This document shows, one piece after another, positions 9,521-19,784 of a DNA stretch of 64,000 bases. Both the position numbers and the translations under genes were made by a program. Under the pieces are notes generated by a model that saw nothing but the letters and a program-made list of their open reading frames with translations, made no database searches and was not told the DNA's origin. Positions within the stretch are counted from its first letter, which is position 1, and every line of letters begins with the position of its first letter. The stretch comes from Anastrepha obliqua (Eukaryota > Arthropoda > Insecta > Diptera > Tephritidae): positions 3,100,001 to 3,164,000 of the forward strand of contig NC_072896.1 in the NCBI RefSeq assembly GCF_027943255.1. Direction: 5' to 3'.

Positions 9521-12442
9521 TTAGTATTCATGCTCCTCATGTTCGTATTCGCCATATGATTCCACCTCATGACCACCAAAGTCGTGGCTCTCTTCATGAT
9601 ATTCTTCATGGTGATGGACGGGCTCGTGTTCATGGATTTCCTTGTGCACGAAAACGGGTTCCTTATAGGAGATGTGTTTCTCATGGTAGACGGGTACGTG
9701 TTTTTCAATGTGAACGGGCACTGGTTTCTCGACTGGTACCTTGACTGGGTAGGGCACATGTTTTTCAACCTTGACTGGGATTTCCTTGATAACTGGGTAA
9801 GGTGCTGGCACATGTACTTTCACTTCATATGGTACTGGTTTGTCAACATGCACAGGCACGGGGTTATCGTAGGGTACATGTACTGGAACGGGCACCTTCT
9901 TGATAACTGGCACTGGCACTGGTTTCTCCACATGGTATGGTACTGGTTTTTCTACATGATAAGGCACAGGTTTGTCGACATGCACCTTGACTGGATAGTG
10001 CACGATCTTCTCAACTGGGTATGGTTTCTCAACCTTAACTTCCACCTTTACTGGCACATGCACCTTCTTCTCAACTGGGTAGGGAGCGGGCACGTGCACT
10101 TTCACTGGCACATGCACCTTCTTTTCAACTGGGTAGGGAGCGGGTACGTAAACTTTCACGGGCACTGGACGATCATAGTGTACATGTACTGGATAGGGCA
10201 CCTTCTTCTCAACCGGATAGGGGGCGGGCACTTCATGTGGCACCTTTACGATTTCCTTCACCTCATAAGGTATATGCTTGACCACGGGATATGGTTTGGG
10301 CACTTTGACCTTAATCGGCACTGGTATATGCTTTTCGACGGGTACGTGCACAATCTTTTCAACCGGGTAAGGCTCTGGCACTTTCTTGATAATGGTCAAT
10401 GTTTTCTCCTCATGAATGGGATGATGGTACGAATGGTGATAATCCTCGAAATGATGTAGACCACGTTTGGTTTTGGTGCTCTCGCTATCGTCGGCGGCAG
10501 AGGCTTTCTCGGCACCTTCTTTCGCGGGTTCAGCGGATTTGGTTTCGGCGGCTTTTTCTTCTTCGGCGCGTGCGCTGATGGCCAGCAGCAACACTAGGGC
10601 CAGCAATGATGCTGAACGCTGTTTGGGAGAGAAAGAGATAGAGAAGAAGGGAAAGAATAGGCGGAGGAGAAAGATTCACAGTCAACAAAAGTAATGGCAG
10701 AATAAGAGGAATAAGTATTTAGGCATAAGGAGAAACAGTGTTAAGAAAGAGTAGGAAGATGAAAATTTGTGGTTAGATGCAATTGAAAAAATTGGAGTTA
10801 TTCGAGAATTAAAAAAATGCCAGTTGTCGTGTAAGAGAATTGTTTGTGAATTATTTTTTAAAAGAGAGCAAAGCGCAGAAAATTGCGAATAGTTTGAAAT
10901 AGTTGAAGTGCAGGAGAAGGAAGAAAAGGAATAAAAATTAGTAAATATTTTAATTTCTGTTTTTCTCAAAAGGCAGTTTGTGCCTCCCTAATGTTTTTAA
11001 GACTTTGGTGAAACAAGCTATTTTTACTTTAACTAATTAATTTTTAAAAGCTGGTGAGTCTTTTTGGAATTTGTCTAAAACTTTGCAGTATTTAAATGCA
11101 GATTCTGTTAAAATATGGTTTATAATAAAAAAATTATTGGATGAAATTTATTGAAAAATTTAAAATCATTTAGAAAACTAAAAGTTTCATAACATATTTT
11201 TTGAATTATATTTACAAATGGAACTAAAGTTTTTAGGAAGGATAACGCGAAACATTTTCAATGAAGTAATTTTTAATAAACAGGTGGAAGAAAATTGCTT
11301 TAAAAATTAAGATTGTTTTCAAAGATATAATTTTGAGAAGTGAGAAATTTTTTTGCAAATTTATGTAGTTACTAAACCTAATACTGCTGTACAAAAACCA
11401 GAAATATTAAAAACGTATTTTAGAATATAAATAAATATTAACACATTTACTGAGCCTTAATGTGATGGAGAGCTTTTAGCCTTTTAGTTAAGCCTGCATA
11501 TCAAAATACTCAGTTAATTAAAGTTAAAAAAAAATCGCGAAAATATATCCCAAATACACTTTATAAATCTAAATAATTTTTTTTTTTGTGAAATTTTGAG
11601 AAGCCTATGGAGAATTCGGTAATTATACGACGGGTAAAATTAATTTCGTAGTCTCTGATAAATATTTAATATATAAATTTTTAAATTCAAATATTTAAAT
11701 TTGTTTTTGAAATATGAAAAATAAATGATTTTGTGAGTTTACTACAAAGTAGAAAAACATTTTGACATGCAACTTTAAATATAAAATATCAAAAAAAATT
11801 GTAAACTTCAAATTTTTACTTTATTATTAAATTTTCATATAAAATTTTTGTTTAGGAAGTTTTAGATTCAATGGACTTTCTATTGCATTTCTTACTCAAT
11901 AACAAAAGAAACAAAAAAAAAACAGTAAATTGCAAGCATTTTGAAAACTTGCCAAAAAAATGCTTCTTCTTTCATCAAATCAATTTTTATAATTATTTTA
12001 GGTAGCTCTTTGAAATTATATAGAAAATAGTTACTCGTCTTTCAGTCGGAATGTTTTGAAAAATTTATTTAATCACAAAATTTCATAGCAAATATTTTTA
12101 ATTTTAACCGAATTTCAATAGATTTTTGCCACTTTTTTCATCATCAATTAAATTTTTAATTTTTTCCCACTTGCACATTTGTTTTAATAAAGCAGGAAAT
12201 GTGTAGTCCAAAATGCACTATTGCTCATCCATTTTTCATAACATTCCACCACAGATTTTGACTTCATTGATGTCTTTGTTCAATTATCCCCTTTCACTCA
12301 ATCCAATGTCATTTTCATGTCATAAATCACTTTTTCTACAGTTTTAGCTTTTTAGCTTTTTATTTTTGTAATTTTTTATTAATTCTTTCGTTCTTTTGAA
12401 AATTTTGTCTGCACTTCTTCGCATACATACCAGCAGCTTCAT
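9521..12442 (-). CDS. Secreted PYPV-repeat, His/Glu-rich cuticle-like protein (two exons)
   Basis: The coding sequence joins 12442-12431 (exon 1: ATG AAG CTG CTG) to 10618-9521 (exon 2, TAA at 9523-9521), 369 residues in all. Exon 1 ends at a consensus donor, GTATGT. Exon 2 follows a pyrimidine-rich acceptor, CTCTCCCAAACAG. Both junctions are in phase 0. The joined start gives a signal peptide: a basic MKLLRSAS start, then the core LLALVLLLAISA and a cut after ARA. The mature protein has an acidic/lysine-rich segment (to about residue 50) and a His-rich HHFEDYHHSYHH patch. About 230 residues of tandem PYPVEK and HVPVKV-type repeats follow, then a His/Glu-rich tail ending EHEEHEY. A short first exon carrying part of the signal peptide is common in insect cuticle genes. 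The composition resembles fly Vajk-like and other PYPV cuticle proteins, but I cannot assign an orthologue. A structural role in extracellular matrix or cuticle is inferred. Confidence 0.85.
10619..12430 (-). other. Intron 1 of the PYPV-repeat gene
   Basis: An 1812-base AT-rich intron runs from the donor GTATGTATGC (12430 downward) to the acceptor AG at 10619-10620, preceded by a CT-rich tract. I see no gene or matched mobile element inside it. It is rich in A and T runs. Confidence 0.75.
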
Positions 12443-12907
12443 CCTAAATCACAATGACAACGAAAAGTTGAAGCGAACGAAACGCAAAATCCCTTCCTGA
12501 TATCCTGCGATGCAATGGTATTGATAATCCTCACGCACACAGCAAATTCACAATCCTTTTAACACTTGTGCTTTGATTTTAACGCTTGCGAAAGGAACTA
12601 CAAACAAATGAAACGGAGAAGAAACAAAAGACTTAAGTAACGAACTTGAGCACTGTACGATTTTAATTCGTTGCTGTTTAACAGAACACTAATATTTTTT
12701 CCAATAATCGCTGAATTATATAGAGCAAACCGTCGAAAGAAATATTTTTTTTTTAATTTTTATATATAATAAATTATAATTTTTTGTATGTTGCATTACT
12801 TTGTAAACGCCGCACGATCCGTGCACGAGACGCGAGTTTTTGCAGCTACGTGAAGAGAGGGAAGAACGTAAAGCTATATGATGTGTATAGCTGAACAGTA
12901 AACGATT

Positions 12908-12945
12908 CAATGATACCAATTGGGGCCACTGTTTGCACTTTTATA
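12908..12945 (-). promoter_or_regulatory. Candidate TATA box and initiator for the PYPV-repeat gene
   Basis: On the minus strand CTATAAAAG (12945-12937) is followed about 33 bases later by ATCATTG, whose A at 12911 is a plausible start site. The spacing and order fit an insect TATA plus initiator core promoter. This would give a 5' untranslated region of about 470 bases before the ATG at 12442. Closer weak TATA-like sequences exist, for instance around 12720, so the choice is uncertain. Confidence 0.35.
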
Positions 12946-14459
12946 GTTAATTCCATTTCCATTTGGTTAACCAAATCGTGATTGCTGCTGAGCGTTGCCG
13001 AAGACGTTGCCGAAAATGCCAAAACACCACGAACCACGTAGTGCATGAAGAAGCAGAAGCATAAGTGAACGAAGACGAAGACGAAGAAGTGGAGCAGCGA
13101 GTCATGCAAAAATATGGCAGACAACATTGGTGCAAATCAAGCACAACAACAATGCAGAAAATGAGTGTTGTATGCATGAAAAGCAAGACTGCTGCAATAG
13201 CCAACAAAACCAGCAACAACTGGAAGAGCAGCGGTGCTCAAAAACCAAACTTTGAAACCATGGAAGTGTGTATGTGCGCGTCTGTGCCGAAATGAATGTG
13301 CGCAGCCAGGCGCAATGCAGGCAGTTTGGTTACCAGAAAAAAACGATTTGCCTGCAAGTTGCAAGCTGAGCTTACGACTAGGCTAACGTAAACACATACG
13401 CACATACACACACATATATGCATAACTTGCAGAAATGCAAAACCAAGTAACCGTGCAGTGTGGCGGTTAAAACGAATGCGCTTCTTGGTGTTGTCACAGT
13501 TGTTTGTTTGCTTTTGTTTCGCTGTTGTTGCTGCTACTCTATTGCATATTTGCTATTGTTGTTGCTGCTCTTTGTTACTACCTATGTCTGCAAGCACTTT
13601 TCAGATTAGTAATTTTATATGTGTGTGTTGTTGTTGTGTTTTTTTGCACATTCGCTAATTTGCTTTATTTTGAGATTTGCTTGTCTTCTTCCATTTTTCT
13701 ATTTTGTCTGGGTTTCTAGCGTAAACGTAATTGAATTAAAAACGCATTCAAAAGTGTTTTTGCCGCTATTGCACTTATTAGTGTTTCAATAAAACGTTTG
13801 CTTAGCACTTTTTGTTCCTACCCCCGTCCCTTCAGCTTCCTCTTTGCTTATGATGCGCTAGCGTAATAGTAATTTTTTTCTGCCGGAACGCTTCAGGAGC
13901 TTTGTGCTCGCGTTTTGGTCAGTTACTTTTACTACTTTACTTCTCGTAAAACGTGCACATGTCCAGATTTCTTCATGTCATTACAATATCCATTTTTTGT
14001 TGTTGTTTGCTCAAAGTGTGGTAATCACTTAAAGATAATTTAATTTGATAAGCCATCACTTTAATTGTTGCATGTCAATTGCCTTACAAGCTCAGTCGGA
14101 GGCTTTCAATGCGTATTTTGTTAGAGTGACATGTGAAACTTTTAATGGAGGGTCTTTGAAATACGGTTGGAAATACTTTTCTTATATTTGGTAAACCTCT
14201 TTAGGTAGGCAATATTGTATTACTGCAGAAAATCTAACAAATATTGGTAATTAGATATTCGTGCATTCGCAAGTTATGTAAAGCACCTCCAATGAAGGAT
14301 AATTCCTGGTATTGTTGAAGTAGCAAATAACTAAAACTATTTCCTGGCCATTTGGGCTTTGTTTTTTTATGTAGTTCACTTAGAGGAATTTAAATGGACT
14401 TATTACAGAGTTACAATAAACAAAAGTATGACTGCATCAGCCAACATATTTATGATATA
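12946..14459. other. Upstream intergenic DNA with triplet-type low complexity
   Basis: No gene is supported. GAAGAC units repeat near 13066-13092 and GTTGTTGCTGCT-type tracts lie near 13515-13640; these create open frames on both strands without real protein character. Regulatory sequence for the minus-strand gene could lie here, but nothing specific is recognisable. Confidence 0.4.
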
Positions 14460-14461
14460 AT

Positions 14462-14942
14462 CACCAGAAAATTAGGAAATTAACCCCGTAACAGCCAGGC
14501 TACTATGGCCGCCTGGACAAAGGAATTGCTTAGCCTCTCAAGAGAAGATATTTCGAAGGTCGTGGCTTGTGTCACCGGCCACTGGCTATTTGGAAGGCAT
14601 TCCTTGAGACTAGGAGCATGCCCCCCATGAATATTGTAGAAGCTGTAGAGGTAGAGATGAGGAGGAGGAAGAAACAGTAGAGCACTTCCTTTGCATTTGT
14701 CCAGCCTTAGCTAAAATCAGAGCAGGTTGTCTAGGTAAACACTTTTTCAATTCTCTTACAGAACTATCTGGCGCGGGGAGTAGACCAATCCTGCGCTTCA
14801 TAAGAGCCTCAAAATGGTTTCATGAAAGTAAATAAACAAGGTTCCTGTGTCGCACAGTGGTATCACAACGGACATGTGAGGTCTAAGTGAGTTGGTCATA
14901 CGGACCGACTACCACCATAACCTAACCTAACCTAACCTAACC
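14462..14942 (+). pseudogene. LOA/I-type LINE 3' end with (CCTAA)n tail
   Basis: In two frames on the plus strand the block encodes the C-terminus of an RNase H-type LINE. It reads ACVTGHWLFGRHSLRLG, then a cysteine/histidine knuckle EEETVEHFLCICPAL, then LGKHFFNSLTELSGAGS and ASKWFHESK before a stop at about 14832. A 3' untranslated region of about 90 bases follows and ends in CCTAA units (14921-14942). The same C-terminal pattern recurs at 54741-54966 on the minus strand. The copy is 5' truncated and frameshifted in the knuckle. A tail of short tandem repeats is known for LOA-type and some other LINEs. Confidence 0.7.
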
Positions 14943-15119
14943 AGTACCAATACACTTGTTCAGCGGGAGTTTTCGCCTCCTTCGCAGTCAGGTCATAGAG
15001 GCTAGATGCAGAATCACTAAATTTACATGGCCCGAAGAAAATCCTTATAGAGTTCCTCAGCAAAGCATAGACCTGAAATCGCGCGATTCATACTTTTATT
15101 TCCTCCTTTGGGAATATAT
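14943..15119. other. Short unassigned spacer
   Basis: No feature was recognised between the two LINE 3' ends, which have opposite orientation and face each other here. Confidence 0.3.
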
Positions 15120-15415
15120 GTTTCTTCTTCTTCTTAATTAGCGTGATGACCGCTTACGTGACTTTGGCCGAGTTTAACAATGCGCGCCAGTCGTTTTTTT
15201 CTCGTGCTAATCGGGCCAGTTGAAAACACCAAGTAAAGCCAAGTCCTTCGCCACCTGATCTTTCCAACGCAGAGGAGGCCCTCCTCTTCCTCTGCTACCA
15301 ACAGTTGGTACCACTGGCACCCAGGTGCTTTTTACCGCTTATGCATCAGTGCTGGATACCAGTTTGGCGGTGTTTTCTTTTACTCCCAGATTAGTAAGAT
15401 GATGACTTAATGCGC
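15120..15415 (-). pseudogene. RTE-like LINE 3' end with (GAA)n tail
   Basis: Read on the minus strand, the segment encodes a phrase typical of the end of RTE-type LINEs: GSRGRGGPPLRWKDQVAKDL, followed by LGVFNW and a basic stretch. A short 3' end terminates in GAA units, seen on the plus strand as TTCTTCTTCTTCTT at 15122-15135. In-frame stops show decay. Short 3' ends with a simple-repeat tail fit RTE-type elements. The upstream reverse transcriptase is absent. Confidence 0.6.
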
Positions 15416-15527
15416 TGCTAGAATTCCTGTGATGATACTAAAATTATTTTTATTTCTATTTTGACTGCAACAAGACCGGTGGATTGTCCTAGTATGGCCT
15501 TCTATATCTTTCTTCTATTTCTAATTC

Positions 15528-16553
15528 CTAATTCAATTCAAATGAAATACACTTATGCCAACGATTTTTCCAATCCCCGAAACATGCCAAATAGTCCATT
15601 TCCGGTATAGCCATCAGCACCTCCTTCGATTCAGCTTTTATCTCCTCAATCGACTCGAAACGCGTTCCCCGGAGTGGTCTCTTGAGTTTTGGGAATAGCC
15701 AGAAGTCACATGGAGCCAAATCAGGCGAATACGGTGGTTGCGGAACGATATGCGTGGAATTTTTGGCGAAATGGTCACGAAGAACGAGTGCAGTGTGAGA
15801 CGGTGCATTATCGTGATGCAAAAACCAGGAGTCGTTTCCCATAATTCTGGTCTTTTTAGACGAATTGCTTCACGTAAACGACGCATAACACTCAAATAAT
15901 ATTCCTTATTAACAGTTTGGCCAGGTGGAAGGAATTCATAGTGCACCACACCACGAAAATCGAAAAAAACTGTCATCATGCCCTTTATTTTTGAACGACT
16001 TTGACGTGCTCTTTTCGGTCTGGCCTCGCCTTTAGCACGATATTCGCTTGATTGGTCGGTTGTTTCAGGGTCGTAAGCATAAATCCAAGTCTCCCGTAAT
16101 GATGCATTTGAGCTGGTGCTGATAGTCTGAAAGCATTGCTTCACACACATCAACGCGACGACTTTTTTCCAAGAAATCGAGAGTTTTCGGTACCAAACGA
16201 GATTTGACTTTTCGTAGGCCCAAATGGTCTTTCAAAATGGTTTTCACAGATCCTTCTGATATTCCGATCATATCAGTAAGGTCTTTAACAGTCAACCGAC
16301 GATTTTTGAGCACTAACTCCTTCACTTTATTGACGTGTTGGTCATCTGTTGACGTCCATGGTCGTCCGGAGCGCTCCAAGTCATCAACACGTTCTCGACC
16401 CTCTTTCAAGTCTTTGTACCACTTATAAACATTTTTCTGGGACATGGTTGAATCACCAAGTGCCTTCTGCAACATGCTAAATGTTTCCGCAGCCGAAATT
16501 TCATTCCGCAAACAAAATTTGATGGCACTTCTCTGTTCAATCAAATCAGACAT
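15528..16553 (-). pseudogene. Mariner (DD34D) transposase pseudogene with two lesions
   Basis: The reading starts at an ATG at 16553 (MSDLIEQRSAIKFCLRNEIS). It continues through a paired helix-turn-helix region with ERSGRP and LTVKDLTDMIGISEGSVKTI to CIITGD, the first catalytic aspartate, near 16095. There about 5 bases are missing and the frame changes to TWIYAYDPET. The second frame runs through RGVVHYEFLPPGQTVNKEYY to RPELW. One base is missing near 15835, and the third frame has FLHHDNAPSHTA and YSPDLAPCDFWLFPKLKRPL. The second and third aspartates have 34 residues between them, so this is a DD34D mariner. The tail lacks the usual acidic end. Its nearest relative in the window is the decayed copy at 58.8-59.8 kb. 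Confidence 0.85.
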
Positions 16554-16629
16554 TGTAAAAATCGAAAAATGCACTCTTGGTCGTTTGGTAAACACAAGCG
16601 TAAATATATTACTGATAATGACATTCACA

Positions 16630-18025
16630 TGAAAGTTGGCCCAGATGTTGTTAACAGTGCTGCCAACTCATGAAAAAAATAACTAGAGCGAAATTTTAAT
16701 CCCGCGAAGTTTGACAAATAAATATACCTTACACAGTAGTACGCTATATCAGAACGAGATTATTACGAGATATTAGCAGTTATGGTAAGTTGAGTAGCTT
16801 ATAAATGAAACTGAAGTCTTTCTGTAATATTGGCTTTCCACGCTTTATTACTGGGGTGGAAAATATATTCATATCTGTAGGGGACTTAACTCAACGACCT
16901 GTGTTCGCTGTCATTGGTTTCTTAATTAGACTGGAAGGAATATTCAGTGCAAGGCCTATAAAAAAACCAATTCAAAATGCTTCCTTGGACTTATTTAAAA
17001 CCATCTCTTGCCCAGATGTTTTAATATTAACTACAACAGGCACTGGCAAGACACAACTTACGAAGTAAGTTGGAAGTAAAATATTGAAGTTTTCAATAAA
17101 TTAAAAACCAAAAAATTATCATGAGTATATTCCAGTTATTTAGCTCATTCAATTTTTTAATCAAAATTTACTAAAATCCACATTCATAGGTGGCTCTATA
17201 AAAATTTCTGATTGACTATTACATAAATTTTCTTACATAAAACATGGAATGTGAAGTAATTGCTGGACCATAAATATTCAAGAAAATACAATTATAATTA
17301 ACAAAAAAATTTGGGGCAACTATTATTCAATGTGCAATAAACTGTGGCATAATTAATCATATTGTGCTGTCTTTTATAGCCAAAGAACGGACAACTTTTA
17401 TACAGACTTTAAAAACAAACTTTGCCATCGAGAAAAAGAATTTCGCTCTGTTGAATGACAAAAACAACAAATAAATGAGCAACAGAAATGACAATTAGTT
17501 GATTAGATGCGCTCTGCTATACATTCACACACACATATATATAATGATATTATATCTCCGACAGAATTAAGAAGAAACCATCCGAGTTGTATTGGAATAT
17601 GTGAAAAATGGAATTTCAGACAAAACTTGTATTTTTGTGCCATTTATGATTGCTGCTTTTGGCAAAACTTAAGCAAATCAAATATTAAATTGAAGTTTTA
17701 TAATTTTATAGCATGCAAAATATTTTGCCACTCGCACTGCTTCTCTAAGGGATGATGGGTCGCTCATTGTAAAAAAGAAAAGTGCGCAGAGTTAATACGA
17801 GGAGGTGTAGTGAGTTAATCCCTCTTAATGATGGTGTTTATTTCTTGAGCGATGAGGCTCCAAAGTATTATTATATTTATCTGAACTTTGCCGCTCAAGA
17901 GGCTTGCACTGCCGGGGAGCGACAATTCTACTACGTAACTGCAAGGCTGTCTAATGACAGGGTTGTTCACAGTGAGGAACACACTTAGTCTTACATAAAT
18001 ATATATATATAAATATATATACATA
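16630..18025. other. Unassigned intergenic DNA
   Basis: No gene is supported. An 87-codon plus-strand frame at 16805-17068 contains TTTGTGKTQL, which looks like a Walker A loop, but nothing else in it fits an ATPase and the frame is short. Another frame at 17782-17988 is unrecognised. The region is AT-rich. Confidence 0.35.
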
Positions 18026-18027
18026 TA

Positions 18028-19620
18028 CACCTATACCTCGCTTTACACGGTATTCGCTTAACACGGATTCATTCTTACACGGTTTTCAAAATCAAAATAA
18101 ATTTTTGTTATTTATTTTTATGTTATTTATTTTAGCATTGTTTGAAATGTAGATTCTGAAATCTGTACTTTAATCAAAACAAAAACGAAGAGGGAATTAA
18201 ATGCAAAAGCAAAAAAAGTTTTACCAAGGGAAAAGCAAGAATTAACAAAACCGGCATGAAGAGAAAAATTATTTCTTTAGAAACTAAAATTGAAATTTTG
18301 GACCGCTTAAGAAATAAAGAAATAATAGTGAATATTACTAAATTTTATTCAATGAACGATGCAACAATAAGATCAATAAAGAAAAACGAAGATTCAATTA
18401 GAAAAAGTGTAGCAGCTGTAATACATACGAGTAGCGCAGCTAGCGGTCATAAGACTGCAAAAGATCGTTTACCGATTCTGCTTTGTAGGAATGCTTCTGG
18501 AGATCATATTATGAAGCCGTTGATAATTGGTAAAGCTAACCGACCACGAGGTTAAAGGTTTGAATATTAACAATCTTCCCGTTTATTGGAAAGCCAGTAA
18601 AAAAGCTTGGGTTACCGCAACGTTATTCAATGATTGGTTCCATAACATTTCTGTGCCAGATGTGTAAAAGTATTTAATCAAAAAAGGGTTCCTTTTAAAG
18701 TCCTTCTAATTCTTGATAATGCTCCAGGACACCCTCAAGACTTGTAACTTGAAAATGTTGAAGTTGCTTTTTTACCTCAAAGTACGACTTCTTTGCCGCA
18801 ACCCCTAAACCAAGGGATAATTTCGACTTTCAAGGCCCTGTATTTAAAAAAGTCTTTCAGATATATTTTAGATCATGTGGAAAATAAAGGAACCCTTTCA
18901 ATTATTGATGCCTGCATAAAATTTACAATGTTGGATTGTATCAAACACATAAGCATGTCGTATAACGAGATTGAAAAATCAACGCTGCATACCTGTTGGA
19001 AATCTTTATGGCCTAATATATTTAATGGTGAGACTAGTAGCGTAGCTTTTGAGGAAGAGTATTCTCGGATAATTGAGTTGGGTCAAGAATTAGGTGGAGA
19101 AGGCTTTGACGATATAACTCAAGCAGATATTAAAGAATTAATGCAAGATCAGGAACTAAATGCAGACGACTTAATTGAAATGGTTAAAATTGTGAGGAAA
19201 ATAGTGTTGAATGTGACTTTGAATCTGACATCGAAAACAATGAATCCAATACCTTCACAGCTATATTTGTTTACAAGGGACTTGTGCTAGGAAGAAAACA
19301 AGGAAACCATTTTCAAGGACGAGATGTTATTTTAGATCGAGGTCTTAAATTTCAACGAGCTGTTAATGACCTATTAAAACAATATGAAGAGGTCCACAAA
19401 GATATGACAAATAAAAATAAGCAACAAAAGCTTATTTCAAAATTTTTTCCAAAAAAAATTCTAATCAAACTATGACTACAAGCAATTCAGAAAATGCAGA
19501 AGAAAAATCCAATGAGATTATTTTATCCAGTGATGAGTCAGATATTACAAGTTCGTAAGAGAAAACTAATGACCGAAAGTGATAGTAATTAAGCTTAAAA
19601 ATAAGGATGAGCCGTACATA
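18028..19620 (+). pseudogene. Tigger/pogo-type DDE transposase relic
   Basis: The left end has CCTCGCTTTACACGGTATTC and CTTAACACGG, typical of Tigger terminal repeats. The gene starts at 18256 with a Psq-type helix-turn-helix (MKRKIISLETKIEILDRLRN). It then jumps straight to KTAKDRLPILLCRNASGDH, so the CENP-B-type DNA-binding domain and the first catalytic aspartate are deleted. After a frameshift near 18550 come GLNINNLPVYWKASKKAW, an LDNAPGH-type motif near 18715 in a broken frame, and PQPLNQGII, where the usual aspartate of PLDQG is asparagine. C-terminal coding continues to 19475 in two frames. The right terminal repeat was not found. The mariner at 19785 lies just past the coding remains. 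Confidence 0.8.
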
Positions 19621-19784
19621 TTTATATAGCTATATTAGTATCCAAATTTTTTGATATTTATAATGAAGTACATATGTATATTTTTTTTTTAATGGAATGC
19701 ATTTTTTGTTTTACCCATTCCTATGTTTTTATGACTTAAATTATTCTTTTATGTCTTATTAACTGTATAAAGCTAAACATAATA

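Noticed and set aside
9569..10459. 296-codon open frame on the plus strand, rich in Trp and His
   Set aside because: It is antisense to the PYPV repeats. The regular sense codons produce an open antisense frame, and the Trp-rich translation resembles no protein.
12846..13723. Several overlapping Cys/Phe-rich frames on both strands
   Set aside because: They arise from GTT, GCT and GAAGAC low-complexity tracts; no consistent coding strand.
14921..14942. (CCTAA)n as an interstitial telomere repeat
   Set aside because: Flies lack TTAGG telomeres, and the repeat directly follows a LINE 3' region whose relative at 54.7 kb has the same tail.
16805..17068. Frame with TTTGTGKTQL, like a Walker A motif
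   Set aside because: Only one loop-like match in a short frame; no other ATPase motif, splice context or homologous neighbour.
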